A stretch of 64,000 bases of DNA from Mycolicibacterium thermoresistibile (GCF_900187065.1 NZ_LT906483.1:4402001-4466000), one strand, 5' to 3'; numbered from the stretch's first letter, positions 8,558-17,928 are shown. Notes: generated from the sequence alone by a model not told the origin. A program made the numbers and translations.

Positions 8558-10312
8558 TTAGCCTTCGCCTTCGCCCTCACCCGAACCGTTGTCAGCTCCT
8601 GTGCAGACGATCTGCTCCCGCGCGCCGACAGCGCCGTTGACGCACAGCGGCACAGTCACCAGCAGCGACGGGTCGCACCGCTTCCCGACGAGGAACGCAT
8701 CCTCGACGAACCCGTGGGTATAGCGGTTTTGCTGCACCTGCTCCATCGGGTACTGGACGCCGAGCGTGATGACGTTGTCCAGGCTGCGGAAGAACGCGCC
8801 GGCCGGGTACAGCAGCACCTGCACGCTGTCCGGCCACCACGTGGTGTCCAGGTGCCCGGGCTTGCCCTCATCGAGGGACTGCCAGGTGTGCTCGTACTGC
8901 AGGTAGATACCGCGTACCGCGAGCCAGTTGTCGATCTGCGCGTCGGTCACGGCCAGCACGTCCAGGCCCTCGCGCAGGGCGAGGTCGGCCCGCAGCACGT
9001 CGCGGAACCACACCGGCGCGACGCCTTCGATGGTGGCCTTGCGAGTCTTGAGCTGCAGGTTTCGCGCCTGCACGTGAAGACCGTTGAGCACACCCGAGGT
9101 GGCGCCCAGCACCGCATCGGTCGGAACAGTCTTCGCCACCGACGCCGCAACCATCTTTGACACCGTCAGCGCCGACACCCGGTACTGGTGCGCGACCAGG
9201 AATTCGTCAATGAACTTCTGGATCAGCTCCGGCCAACCCTGCCGCTGCAGGATCCCGGCCTTGACGCACCAGCCGATCGCCTCGAGCCGGTACTCGACCA
9301 TCTCGTCGGGGCAGGGCACCTCGACGCAATCCTTGATCGCCGTCGGATTGCCTTCTTGGTCGGTGGCTTCCAGCTCCGTCTCAGTGAAGTGGAACCCGGT
9401 CAGCAGCTCGGAGAAATCCGGCTCGGCGGGGAACCGGATGCCGCCACGGCGGATCGTGATCTCCGGCAGCGAGATCAGGTTCGCCGCGGCCGGAGTATCG
9501 CAGAAGTCGTACAGCTGCTCGCTGGGTGCGCACCAGCCGCCGGATGCGACCAGCGTCTGCGCGGACACCGCACCGTGGCCGGGGATCTCGTCGGCGAGAC
9601 GGTCCAGCGCCACGTGCAGCTGCTGCGGGTCTTCGATGATCGTGCCGTGCGGGCGTTCCATCTTCGCGATCGCCTGGGTGGCGAACGCCACGCCGGCCAG
9701 ATCACGGCGGCCGGTCGGCTGCATCCCGGTGCGCTGCCCGGGCTTCACGGAATCGATCGCCAGCGCGATCTCCCGGGAGGTGACCTTCTCGGTGCCGAAG
9801 CTGGCGTACCGCGGCGCCGATGGCAGCAGCTCCCACCGCTTGGCAGGCTCACCGGTGTCCTCCGCGGCGTCAGGCAGCTGATCCGCTGGTGCGGCTCCGG
9901 CGAACGTCACGGGACGCTGCGCGGACGCGGCAACCGCCTGCTGCTCCTCGGCGGCTTCCTCGGTGATCTGCTCGGCTTCGGCGATAACCTCGCCGGACTC
10001 GCTGGCGTCGTCGCTGTCCGCGTCGGTGGTGTCCTCAGCAGACTCCTCGGCGGCCGGGGCGTTGGCTCGGTCCAGCAGGCTGGCCAGCCGGCTGGTGTGG
10101 TCCTGCTCGGCGCTGGCGGCCTCGTCGCGGGCCGCGATGATCTTGTCCCGCGAATCCAGCAGGTACTCCAACCGTTCGGCGTCCTCGACCGACAGCTCGT
10201 CGCCAGCTTCGTGGCGGGTCTGGTACACGCGGATCTCTTTGGTCGCCTGGTCGGCGAGTTCGTCCAGCTCGGCGACAGTGACGGGCAACTGATCGGGCAG
10301 GGTGAACTTCAC
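8558..10312 (-). CDS. Major capsid protein with N-terminal scaffold-like region
   Basis: 584 residues from a GTG start preceded by an AGGAG-type ribosome site. Residues 1-160 are highly charged and helical (Glu/Ala/Asp-rich), like a fused scaffolding or delta domain. The remainder is the HK97-fold-like part: beta segments around NLISLPEITIRRGGIRFP, a long spine-helix region and, near the end, WWPDSVQVLLYPAGAFFRSL. The C-terminus is the same Gly/Glu tail as in the major tail protein. Upstream lie a convergent terminator and two genes not needed for the virion. Confidence 0.88.
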   Translation of the reverse strand: MKFTLPDQLPVTVAELDELADQATKEIRVYQTRHEAGDELSVEDAERLEYLLDSRDKIIAARDEAASAEQDHTSRLASLLDRANAPAAEESAEDTTDADSDDASESGEVIAEAEQITEEAAEEQQAVAASAQRPVTFAGAAPADQLPDAAEDTGEPAKRWELLPSAPRYASFGTEKVTSREIALAIDSVKPGQRTGMQPTGRRDLAGVAFATQAIAKMERPHGTIIEDPQQLHVALDRLADEIPGHGAVSAQTLVASGGWCAPSEQLYDFCDTPAAANLISLPEITIRRGGIRFPAEPDFSELLTGFHFTETELEATDQEGNPTAIKDCVEVPCPDEMVEYRLEAIGWCVKAGILQRQGWPELIQKFIDEFLVAHQYRVSALTVSKMVAASVAKTVPTDAVLGATSGVLNGLHVQARNLQLKTRKATIEGVAPVWFRDVLRADLALREGLDVLAVTDAQIDNWLAVRGIYLQYEHTWQSLDEGKPGHLDTTWWPDSVQVLLYPAGAFFRSLDNVITLGVQYPMEQVQQNRYTHGFVEDAFLVGKRCDPSLLVTVPLCVNGAVGAREQIVCTGADNGSGEGEGEG

Positions 10313-10403
10313 TGCGGTAACTCCTGTCTCAAAGGTGTGAAACCTTGCCTGTCGGATCGCCCCTCGGCCCGCAGCCAGCAGGAACTCTCTGCCGCAACAA
10401 GCT

Positions 10404-10718
10404 ATGAGCACAGGGTGCAGCGGGAACACCAAAACCCTTGCGCACCCTGTTTTAGGGTCGTGGGAGGCCGGCCGCGACCCCATCCCCGCACGCATCCGCG
10501 ACGAAGTTGAGCAGATCGAGGCGATCACGGCGCAGGCGGTGACCGAGCTGGTCGACGCGCTACGCCGCGACCCCGTGGTCGCGGTGTACCGCCGGGACGA
10601 GGACATGCACGCGTCCCGCCCCGACACCGGGCATCTGCCTGCGCGGTGGTGGCGGCACGTCGTCGCCCGCGCCGCCCACGAAGTGCCAGGCGTCGAAATC
10701 GTCACCTGGCGCGGATAG
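10404..10718 (+). pseudogene. Rightward HTH-type regulator lacking its DNA-binding half
   Basis: 104 codons on the strand opposite to the phage late genes. From residue 18 the protein reads like the C-terminal part of DUF1870/YdiL-type regulators (GSWEAGRDPIP, then a helix and LPARWWRHVVARAAHEV). The helix-turn-helix expected before it is not found in any rightward frame, and an in-frame stop lies at 10338. It may be a remnant of a lysogeny gene, or a short functional protein using the ATG at 10404. Confidence 0.5.
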
Positions 10719-10762
10719 CATCATGGGTGTCAGCGTCTGGCAAACGCGACAAAAGCGGCAAG

Positions 10763-10790
10763 CGGCCCCCACCATCCAAGGTGGGGGCCG
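10763..10790. terminator. Bidirectional intrinsic terminator
   Basis: A perfect 11-bp G/C stem (10763-10773 with 10780-10790) closes a 6-base loop. It stands between the rightward HTH remnant and the leftward DUF4189 gene, and a CTTTTG run follows it on the minus strand. It should isolate both from late phage transcription. Confidence 0.75.
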
Positions 10791-10805
10791 TTCAGCGGGT
10801 CGGCA

Positions 10806-11522
10806 TCAGCTGCATATCCATCCGAGGGGCCGGCACCCGATTCCCGCCGTACTGCAGGAAGCTATGGCAGCACTCTGCGCGCCAAATGGGGTTGCGTCCC
10901 AACCCCACCCCCAGGTGAGGTCGATCCCCTGCGCGATCGCTCCACATGCGTTGGAGAAGTGGACCACCGCAACGCAATCGAACGCGGCGCACTGGCTTAC
11001 GGCGGCCGTCTCGGCGGCGAACCGAGTAGGGAAATACTGTGTGTAGCCAACGTTTCCGGTATAGCGCGAGAATGCGATCGCGCCCCAGTTTCCGACCGTC
11101 GGAGCCGGCTGCGGCGGAACCACCACGGCCGACGGAGGCGCAGGAGTTTGCACGATCACCGTGGTGACAGTGGAAGGTGGTGATTCAGCTGGTTTCGTGA
11201 CCTCGGGTTCCGCCGCAGGAGGTGGAGGCGCGATCGGCGGCGGAGGCGTCGCGAGCGTGGTTACTGTCGTAGTTTCCGAAGAGCGTGATTCTGGTTTCGG
11301 AGCACTGGGGGTGTGCAGTTGTATAGCTGCCACTACGCCAGCGGCCCCGATTGCAGTAAGGCTGGCTGCGAGCGCGCCGGCCGTGATTCGGTGCGGTGTC
11401 CACTTCGGTTCCGGCTCCTCGTCCGCAAGCGACCACGCCAGGTTGGTTTCAGTCGCGTCTGCTGACGGTGCAAGCTCGGTTGGCGCCTGATGAAAATTAG
11501 GCACCTCATCGTGTGTAGGCAT
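10806..11522 (-). CDS. Membrane-anchored DUF4189-domain protein (prophage cargo)
   Basis: 238 residues. A 40-residue cytoplasmic part is followed by one transmembrane helix (about 45-68), a long Pro/Thr/Val-rich linker and a C-terminal Cys-rich DUF4189-like domain (AIAFSRYTGNVGY, CAAFDCVAVVHFSNACGAIAQG) ending at Cys-Ser. DUF4189 domains are common in secreted mycobacterial host proteins, not in virions. It interrupts the head gene block, has a terminator behind it and a non-coding leader (11523-11689) with a TACGAT -10-like element near 11580, so expression from the lysogen is likely. Confidence 0.8.
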   Translation of the reverse strand: MPTHDEVPNFHQAPTELAPSADATETNLAWSLADEEPEPKWTPHRITAGALAASLTAIGAAGVVAAIQLHTPSAPKPESRSSETTTVTTLATPPPPIAPPPPAAEPEVTKPAESPPSTVTTVIVQTPAPPSAVVVPPQPAPTVGNWGAIAFSRYTGNVGYTQYFPTRFAAETAAVSQCAAFDCVAVVHFSNACGAIAQGIDLTWGWGWDATPFGAQSAAIASCSTAGIGCRPLGWICS

Positions 11523-11689
11523 TCCCCCCAGCCCTCAACGGATTCTTTCAGGCGTGCTCGCGGTCACCCCGTAAGGGGTATCGTAGCTAACTCTTGACGA
11601 GCAGACAGTGAAACGGCAGTCGATCTTCCAGCAAACCATCTCTTGAATCTCGGGCCCGAACGAGGGCACGCTGCGCGCGAAGGTCGAAG

Positions 11690-11875
11690 TCAGTCGCTGG
11701 TGACTTGGTAGATGGTGCCGCCGCCACGTTTGCGCTGCTCGAGCAGCGCTTCCATCGAGGTCATGAACCGGATCGGATCACCACCACCTGGCGGCACATA
11801 GTCGAACCCCACGACCTTCGCGCCAGACGATGCTCGCGTCCCGGCGCGCTTCTTGCCCCGGCATCCGCAACCCAT
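11690..11875 (-). CDS. Small Cys/Lys-rich protein near head genes
   Basis: 61 residues beginning MGCGCRGKKRAGT. The middle reads VVGFDYVPPGGG and the end EQRKRGGGTIYQV. Small proteins with this CGCRGKK start are frequent among mycobacteriophage head genes, but their role is unknown. The ATG at 11875 lies just before the end of the large MuF gene. Confidence 0.65.
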   Translation of the reverse strand: MGCGCRGKKRAGTRASSGAKVVGFDYVPPGGGDPIRFMTSMEALLEQRKRGGGTIYQVTSD

Positions 11876-11879
11876 CGGG

Positions 11880-14315
11880 TCAGATCCTTTCCAGCAGCGC
11901 GGCAACTCGATCCGCATGCGTCGGTGGCTTGGGCGGTGCGCCGACCGCCTGCTCGGCGCGGGCCAGGACCTCGGCCCTCCGCTGCGCCAGCTCGTGGTTG
12001 CGGCGTTCCTCAGCGATCGCCTCCGCCATCGCCGCCTTAATGTCCGCCAGCGTCAGATGGCCGGCCGAAGCGTCGGCGCCCGGGCGTGGTGACAACGACG
12101 CGACCAGTGCTGTCGGGTTGCCGCGACTGTCCGTCGAACCCCGGCACAAAAACCCGGGGGTATTCACCGACAAGACCGCGACCAGCTCCAGGTCGCGGCC
12201 GAACGGCCGCCAATCACCGGACAGCGGAGACGCTAACCCCATCTCCACCTGCTCGGGAGTCGCCCACGGCGCCACCACACCTGACACCCAGATCCCGTGC
12301 GTATCCTCACCCGCACGCACCAGCGCCCAGCAGGCGCCCGTGTTGTCGTAGTGAGCAGCCGCCGCGGCCGGCCCGAGCCGCGTATCCGCGTGACCGGTGC
12401 CCACAGTGAGCCGGCCGACCGGCAGCAGTGTGCCGTCCGACAGGTGCACCGGCGGGCTGGAGTGGAAATGCTCGTAGCCCGACTTCGACCGCGGCGGGTG
12501 CATGTGCCCCAGCCCGACCGACCGGTGCCGTTCTGCCCAGCACGCCACATGCCCGAATACACGGCCGGTCTCGGGGTCCATCTGGATCGGTGTCGGACCC
12601 GACAACTGCGGATCGGCGAACATCTGTGGGTCGTACACGCGCGGCCGGAATCCCTCGGCGGACGCGACCAGCGTCTTGTCGCGGTGCTCCCGTTCCTCGT
12701 TAAGCGCGATCCTGGTCTCCCCGAACGCCGGGATGGCCACGATAGTGGTGGCCAACACCTCGGCTTTCGTGACCGTCATGTAGACGGTCATTCCGTCTTC
12801 GTAGTTCTCCTCGGTGACGACGTTGCCGTCCTCGTCGGTGGCCACCCACTCGACGCTGCCCAGATCCACCGACGGGTTGCACACACCGTGGGCGATGAGG
12901 TCGATCGCCTTGACCGCGTGCTCGTTGTTGAGCAGGTACCCGGACGCCCGCACCTCACCGTCCTTGAGCGCGATCGACTCAATAACACCGACGGTGACGG
13001 ATCCGTGATGCCCGCCCTCCATTTCCTCGCACCACTGCAGCGGCATCGGGGTGTCACGGAACGACAGGTCGATGTCAGCGGACAACATGCGCCCATCCGA
13101 CGTCGGCACACCGGTGACCGCGAACAGCGCGTCGGTGAACGTCAGGAATGTCTCGTCGTTGCTGGTGTCGTCAGCGGCGGCGGCCAGCTCGTTGACCATG
13201 TCGTACTCCTGTTCACTCAGTGCGGTCCACCCAGCGGACGCCACACGTCCGATCCCGTCCTCGTCGTCACGCGCCCGCACATTGCCGGCCTTGGCGCGGC
13301 GCTCAATCTCCTCTGCCTGGGTGCGGCCTTGCCGGTGGATCACCACGCTGTCGCGGCCATCGAGCCGCTCAGTGTGCCGGTCGACCTCATCGGGCAGCGG
13401 CTCATCCGGCGCCAGAATCCCAACCCGACACCGGCAGTTCTTCCACTCCCGCGGATGAGCCGACTCATCACCCGGATACGCCAGCTGCTCGGTGCCAATC
13501 GTGAACTTCCCGTCCAGCGGCACCCGCTGCCCATCGGCCGCCCAATGTGTCGGCCGGGTCTTGCCGTCGATCGTGCAGATCCAGGTCTTCTCCAGCTCCT
13601 CATCTGAGCCGCGGGCAGCCTCCACGACCGCGTGGTTCATGACGCCGGCGGCCTGGTAGCCCTCGTTGCGGGCGATATCGCGCATGGGCTGCGAATCCGG
13701 GTCGAGCACGTCGGCAGCCACCGCACGCACCGCAGCAGCCTGGCCGGCCATCGTCTCCGGGACTGCGGCCACCGCGACGGACACCGTTTTCCGCACCACA
13801 CCGAGCGTCGCGGAGACGACCGGCCGACGCGTCGCGGTGAAATCGTCCACCGCTTGACGGGGTGCAGCAACTGCCCGGACCGCCGCAGCGGCCTCACGCA
13901 CTTCGGTCGGCGTCGCGTCCGCGGCGCGGGCCACGATCGACAGCGCCGACGCGTCCACCGGGACGCTGTCGGTATCGAGCACCTCGTCCACGTCGCCCGA
14001 TTCGGGCCCGTCCAGGCCGAGCGCACGCCGCGCTCGCACGAACGTCACCGCCCACAACAGACCCAGCCCGCCAAGAATCACCGCCTCAGCGATCTCATCC
14101 CAGATGCTTTGCGTCCGCTCCAACGCATCCGGGTCGGGCGGCAGCGTCGACGCCACAATCCCCGACTCCCCCGTGACCACCGTGGCGTCGAGGCTGGGCA
14201 GCACCGCCGCCCGCCCGTGCGGCGCCCACCGTCGCAGCGCCTCCGCATACAGATCCGCGACCGCGGCCTCTGCATCGATCGTGTGCGACAGCGCCTCACC
14301 CGGTGTCGGCCACAT
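11880..14315 (-). CDS. MuF-type head morphogenesis protein fused to capsid maturation protease
   Basis: 811 residues. Residues 1-200 are helical. Residues 200-300 carry the MuF motif set: RNEGYQAAG, WICTIDGKTRPTHWAADGQ and the terminal HPREWKNCRCRV. Residues 410-580 look like a phage prohead protease (DTPMPLQWCEEMEGGHHGSV, VTKAEVLATTIVAIPAFGET). A C-terminal extension of about 200 residues follows. MuF proteins are packaged and help head assembly; the protease trims scaffold and capsid. The fusion is known in mycobacteriophages. It follows the portal gene with a one-base overlap. Confidence 0.85.
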   Translation of the reverse strand: MWPTPGEALSHTIDAEAAVADLYAEALRRWAPHGRAAVLPSLDATVVTGESGIVASTLPPDPDALERTQSIWDEIAEAVILGGLGLLWAVTFVRARRALGLDGPESGDVDEVLDTDSVPVDASALSIVARAADATPTEVREAAAAVRAVAAPRQAVDDFTATRRPVVSATLGVVRKTVSVAVAAVPETMAGQAAAVRAVAADVLDPDSQPMRDIARNEGYQAAGVMNHAVVEAARGSDEELEKTWICTIDGKTRPTHWAADGQRVPLDGKFTIGTEQLAYPGDESAHPREWKNCRCRVGILAPDEPLPDEVDRHTERLDGRDSVVIHRQGRTQAEEIERRAKAGNVRARDDEDGIGRVASAGWTALSEQEYDMVNELAAAADDTSNDETFLTFTDALFAVTGVPTSDGRMLSADIDLSFRDTPMPLQWCEEMEGGHHGSVTVGVIESIALKDGEVRASGYLLNNEHAVKAIDLIAHGVCNPSVDLGSVEWVATDEDGNVVTEENYEDGMTVYMTVTKAEVLATTIVAIPAFGETRIALNEEREHRDKTLVASAEGFRPRVYDPQMFADPQLSGPTPIQMDPETGRVFGHVACWAERHRSVGLGHMHPPRSKSGYEHFHSSPPVHLSDGTLLPVGRLTVGTGHADTRLGPAAAAAHYDNTGACWALVRAGEDTHGIWVSGVVAPWATPEQVEMGLASPLSGDWRPFGRDLELVAVLSVNTPGFLCRGSTDSRGNPTALVASLSPRPGADASAGHLTLADIKAAMAEAIAEERRNHELAQRRAEVLARAEQAVGAPPKPPTHADRVAALLERI

Positions 14316-16204
14316 CAGACATCCACCACCTGAGACGTCAACTGGCGCCGCGCCTCACGCTGCACCACCACACGCAACTGATCGGCATCGAGCCCGTAGC
14401 GGGCGGCGATCTCATCCAGACCGAGGTCCCAGCCCTTGATCAGGCCCGGCACGTCTGAGTCGGCGACCGGATCCATGTACCGGTGGTATTCGTACTCAGG
14501 CACGTCACGGAGCCGCTCCATATCGGATCGCCGCCGCCGGCGCTTGCCCGCCAGCTCCAGCGCCCGCGTGACCATCAACTCGACCGCCATCGACACGCCG
14601 TCCGCCGCTGACGCTGAATCCCGCCCCGACGGCTCGTTGTCCTCCGTGTCAGGCTCCTGCCCACGCTCGGATCCCGACCGGTCATCCCTGGGCGGCTCAG
14701 ATCGGGCGGGAAGCGCCGGCGGCGGCTCCGGGAACTCAATCTCCTGCATCGACGGGTCCAGCAGCGGCAGTAGTTCACGGATCCACCGCGGGTCCTGGCT
14801 GACCCTGTCCTGCGCCCACTTCCGGCGCCCCTCGGGGGTTGTGAAGTCGTAGGCGGCGTCGTCTGGCAGCCCGTAGATCCGCAGCAGCGCCTCGGACGAG
14901 ATTGCGCCCTTTTCGAACGCGTCCCGCGCCTCGTCGGTCAGATCCGGGTCGGCCGTCAGCCGCGACGTGTCGTACCACAGCGTGTACCGGTCCGGGTCGA
15001 TCCCCTCGGCGTCGAGCATGCCGCGCAGCACGTTGTCGTAGATTGCCGAGCAGATCGTCTCCATCACCGGCGAGACATGCAGCTGCACATCTTCGTCGGC
15101 CAGCATGAACGCGGTCCAGTGGTTCGAATTGCGACCCAACCCGAGCAGCTGCTCCGGCGCCATGTCCAAACCCATCGCCAGCCGTGCGATCCCATCGTTG
15201 CGGGTCTTGATCGCCACGTCAGTCACATCATCGGACAGCTTGACGTGCTTGATCTTGTCGACATGCTCGGCCGGCACCGAGGCGACGATCGGGATCAGCG
15301 ACGCCAACGAGTTCTCGCCCTCTTCCGCGGCGACAGTGGCGACACTCACGATCATGTCCTGCAACGCCCGGGCCGCATGGCCGCCCTGCGAAAGCTCCGG
15401 CGCGCCGGCCGGCTTGTCAGCCGCCGTCGGGGCTTGCGCCGACGGCAGCGACGCCTCCTGCGGGATCGCCAGAATCCCATTATTCAACAGCCGCGAGTTG
15501 TCGGCGTTGGTGATCTTCTTCGTCGTGCGCACGATCTCACGCAGCGAATCCAGATTCGCCCGCACTGGGCTGTCCGGCTCAGATGCCCTCTTGGCGTGCG
15601 GATTCCACACCCGGAACATGCCGTCCCCGGCGCCCGTGTCGAACCGGTGCTTGGTGCCGTCGGGCAGGACGATCAGGACCGCCTTCGAGTTCTGGGGGTC
15701 GCGCTCGATCTCTTCCCGCGTGACCGCGTACCACTTCTCGCCTTCCGGCCGGACGAGTATCGCGACCCAAAACTCGCCAGGCACCGTCAAGCACTGAACC
15801 GACCGTTTGATCAGCTGCGCCTGGCCGAGCTGTCCACCGGCGATGCTGCGCACGATCTGGGCGAACCGCTGCCCCGCCGGATCATCATCGGCGACACTAC
15901 CTGTCGGTTCACCGGTCAGCGGGTCGATCTCGGAGGCGACCAGCCGCACCCGGGAGCAGGAGTTGGCGCGCCACCGCACATACCAGCCGAGCTCACCGAC
16001 CCGGTCCAGCATCTCCCACGCTTCGGTCTGCCACTCCGCACCCCGGCGGCCCACCACGCCGGCCTTGAAGATCTGTGCGGGATCGTCAACCGGCGCGCTG
16101 GCTGCCGTCAACGCCCGCAGTGCACCGGAGGCGACCAGAGCCGCGCCTTTACGGCGCCGAACGACACGCATTTCCGGAGCTGCCACGACCGCGACGGTAA
16201 CCAA
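14315..16204 (-). CDS. Portal protein
   Basis: 629 residues. The N-terminus has a basic leader, then EMLDRVGELGWYVRWRANSCSRVRLVA, typical of SPP1/HK97-type portals of actinobacteriophages. The middle has IPQEASLP and the stem region RNDGIARLAMGLDMAPEQLLGLG; the C-terminus is acidic and disordered, then basic. The portal forms the DNA entry ring and docks the terminase encoded at 17961. The start may be one of two downstream codons; the longest frame is given. Confidence 0.88.
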   Translation of the reverse strand: MVTVAVVAAPEMRVVRRRKGAALVASGALRALTAASAPVDDPAQIFKAGVVGRRGAEWQTEAWEMLDRVGELGWYVRWRANSCSRVRLVASEIDPLTGEPTGSVADDDPAGQRFAQIVRSIAGGQLGQAQLIKRSVQCLTVPGEFWVAILVRPEGEKWYAVTREEIERDPQNSKAVLIVLPDGTKHRFDTGAGDGMFRVWNPHAKRASEPDSPVRANLDSLREIVRTTKKITNADNSRLLNNGILAIPQEASLPSAQAPTAADKPAGAPELSQGGHAARALQDMIVSVATVAAEEGENSLASLIPIVASVPAEHVDKIKHVKLSDDVTDVAIKTRNDGIARLAMGLDMAPEQLLGLGRNSNHWTAFMLADEDVQLHVSPVMETICSAIYDNVLRGMLDAEGIDPDRYTLWYDTSRLTADPDLTDEARDAFEKGAISSEALLRIYGLPDDAAYDFTTPEGRRKWAQDRVSQDPRWIRELLPLLDPSMQEIEFPEPPPALPARSEPPRDDRSGSERGQEPDTEDNEPSGRDSASAADGVSMAVELMVTRALELAGKRRRRRSDMERLRDVPEYEYHRYMDPVADSDVPGLIKGWDLGLDEIAARYGLDADQLRVVVQREARRQLTSQVVDV

Positions 16205-16213
16205 GCTGGGTGT

Positions 16214-16612
16214 TTACGCCTCGACGATCTCGATCTCTTCATCAGCCGAGAGCGGCGCCATCAACCCCACCACGTGGCTGGCTGCCAGTGCGACACCGAA
16301 CACCGCCCACCACGGCCACCCCATGATCCCGACCGGGATGGGCGCGGTCGCCAGCGCCAGCCAGAACCCCACGCACCAGGGGCATGCGACGAAGTACGCC
16401 AGCGTGTTCCAGCGGCCGGCGCGACGGCGGTACAGTTCGGCGCTGGCCTCCCGGCCAGCATCCCCTGCCTCGGCCGCCGCACGATCGGCCAGGGCGGCCC
16501 GGCGGGCAATGAGCACCCGCACCGGATCCAGCACCGTGTCGAAGTTCACCAGCCGCACCAGCCGGGCGACTGCCAGGACGTAGATGACGAGAACGAGGAT
16601 CGTGAAACCCAT
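16214..16612 (-). CDS. DUF1360-like membrane protein
   Basis: 132 residues from the ATG at 16612. A first transmembrane helix (MGFTILVLVIYVLAVARL) is followed by the family motif ARLVRLVNFDTVLDP, a charged helix, then FVACPWCVGFWLAL and two further hydrophobic segments. DUF1360 proteins are common in phages and actinobacteria; function unknown. Confidence 0.75.
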   Translation of the reverse strand: MGFTILVLVIYVLAVARLVRLVNFDTVLDPVRVLIARRAALADRAAAEAGDAGREASAELYRRRAGRWNTLAYFVACPWCVGFWLALATAPIPVGIMGWPWWAVFGVALAASHVVGLMAPLSADEEIEIVEA

Positions 16613-16664
16613 GGCCGCAGACGGTAAACCGTTGCCGTGCAACGCAACCATAGTTACCCGGTAA

Positions 16665-17186
16665 CTATCCCGCTGCGCGTCGGGCTGCTCGGTGCTGCGC
16701 CTGCCAGTTCCGCCGGCACTCCCGGCAATACTTCTTGCCGCGATGCGCGTAGACGTTATATCGCACCTTCGGATGCCCACACCGCGGAAACGTCTCGATC
16801 CGGCCGTCCGTCGTCAACGCGTCGAGCAGCTGATCCACCTGCATCCGTAGCCGATCGGCTTCGTCCCGGGCCCGCGCCAACTCAAGCCGGGTGGCCGCGT
16901 GGTCGATCTGCTCGCCGCGCAACGAATCTGAGAGCGCACCGACCTGTTGGTGGGCGTACACGCACACCTGGGTCATCGGTTCGGCACGGATCGCCCGAAT
17001 CAGCCGCAGTGAGCAGCCGGTGCGGTCCGCGATGTCCTGCGCGGTCATCCCCGCCAACGTCAGGCCCGCGACCAGCCAGCAACGGTCCGGGTCAGCGAGT
17101 TCAGTCATCCGCCGCGACGCCTTCGGGCTGGACATCACCGCCGCGACGAGCTGCTCGTCAGGCTCCCACCGATCCGGCGCCGTCAC
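16665..17186 (-). CDS. HTH and zinc-finger DNA-binding protein, possible small terminase
   Basis: 173 residues. A helix-turn-helix lies at about residues 40-65 (AGMTAQDIADRTGCSLRLIRAI), then a coiled-coil helix, then a C-terminal Cys/His cluster (CGHPKVRYNVYAHRGKKYCREC). It lies between the terminase block and the portal gene, where a packaging DNA-binding protein would be expected, but no direct terminase signature is seen. GTG at 17186 is chosen; a TTG two codons upstream is possible. Confidence 0.6.
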   Translation of the reverse strand: MTAPDRWEPDEQLVAAVMSSPKASRRMTELADPDRCWLVAGLTLAGMTAQDIADRTGCSLRLIRAIRAEPMTQVCVYAHQQVGALSDSLRGEQIDHAATRLELARARDEADRLRMQVDQLLDALTTDGRIETFPRCGHPKVRYNVYAHRGKKYCRECRRNWQAQHRAARRAAG

Positions 17187-17316
17187 AGCCAACCACCAGC
17201 GACCAGGAGAACCCAGCGTCCCACAACCCCCACGGTAGACACGCGATCTGACCGGGACAGAAGGGACGAAACCCGCTGCTACCGAACCGTTACCGCAGCT
17301 GTGCCGCCGCCCACCC

Positions 17317-17562
17317 TCAGTGGCGGCCGGTCTGCGCCCACCGCTGCCCCCTATCCACCGAGTCGAGCAACCGGATCGACTGCGCCAGCTCCGGATCCAA
17401 CGCCGCCATCACCGCGTCGAATACACCGCGGCGCCGCAGCTCATCAATGAGCACCGACACCCGCCCAGCGTGCCGAGCGTCCGGCTGCGCCACCGACATC
17501 CCCAACGCCAAACCGATCGCCGCATCCGGCAACGCGGCCAACCGTGATTCAGGGGCGGTCAT
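17317..17562 (-). CDS. Small helical protein, unknown
   Basis: 81 residues from ATG 17562, Ala/Leu-rich and helical (LAALPDAAIGLALGMSV, ISVLIDELRRRGVFDAVMAAL). It overlaps the gene upstream by 14 bases in a different frame. No family recognised. Confidence 0.5.
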   Translation of the reverse strand: MTAPESRLAALPDAAIGLALGMSVAQPDARHAGRVSVLIDELRRRGVFDAVMAALDPELAQSIRLLDSVDRGQRWAQTGRH

Positions 17563-17698
17563 CGCCGAATACCAGTCCGCAATCCGCGCACTCGGCCGGA
17601 TCGTCACGCAGCACCTCGCCGGCAAGATTCACCTGGCGGACACCCTCGTAGACATGCTCGTGCAGACACTCAGCCACCGCCCACCGCGGACCACACAT
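17549..17698 (-). CDS. Very small Cys-containing protein, unknown
   Basis: 49 residues. The sequence contains CLHEHVYEG and a C-terminal CADCGLVFGDD, so a zinc-knuckle is possible. Its ATG overlaps the stop of the preceding gene and its end overlaps the next gene, the coupling usual for this prophage. Too short to assign. Confidence 0.5.
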   Translation of the reverse strand: MCGPRWAVAECLHEHVYEGVRQVNLAGEVLRDDPAECADCGLVFGDDRP

Positions 17699-17928
17699 CA
17701 GAACACCCCGACCCCGCGGCCATCGCCGGCATCGACCACCTGCACCGGGTCGCCGTCACGCCCCTCCACTGGCGCATCCCAGCCAACCCGCTCGGCCAGC
17801 TCGGTTAACGCGTCCACCAGCTCACGAATCGACACAGGCGGGCGCGGCGCGGGCGGCGGCTGCTTTGCTGGCGGATCACCCGACCACGACCGACGACGGA
17901 TAGCACGTAAATCAGGTTCCGAGGCCAT
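17698..17928 (-). CDS. Small protein downstream of terminase, unknown
   Basis: 76 residues. The N-terminal third is basic and Pro-rich (PPAKQPPPAPRPPVS), then a helix SIRELVDALTELAERVGW and a Gly/Asp-rich end. The ATG is 32 bases after the terminase stop. Confidence 0.5.
   Translation of the reverse strand: MASEPDLRAIRRRSWSGDPPAKQPPPAPRPPVSIRELVDALTELAERVGWDAPVEGRDGDPVQVVDAGDGRGVGVF

Noticed and set aside
11566..11579. Short hairpin ACCCC-GTAA-GGGGT as a terminator
   Set aside because: Only five pairs, no T-run; it lies in the leader of the DUF4189 gene and is better considered leader structure.
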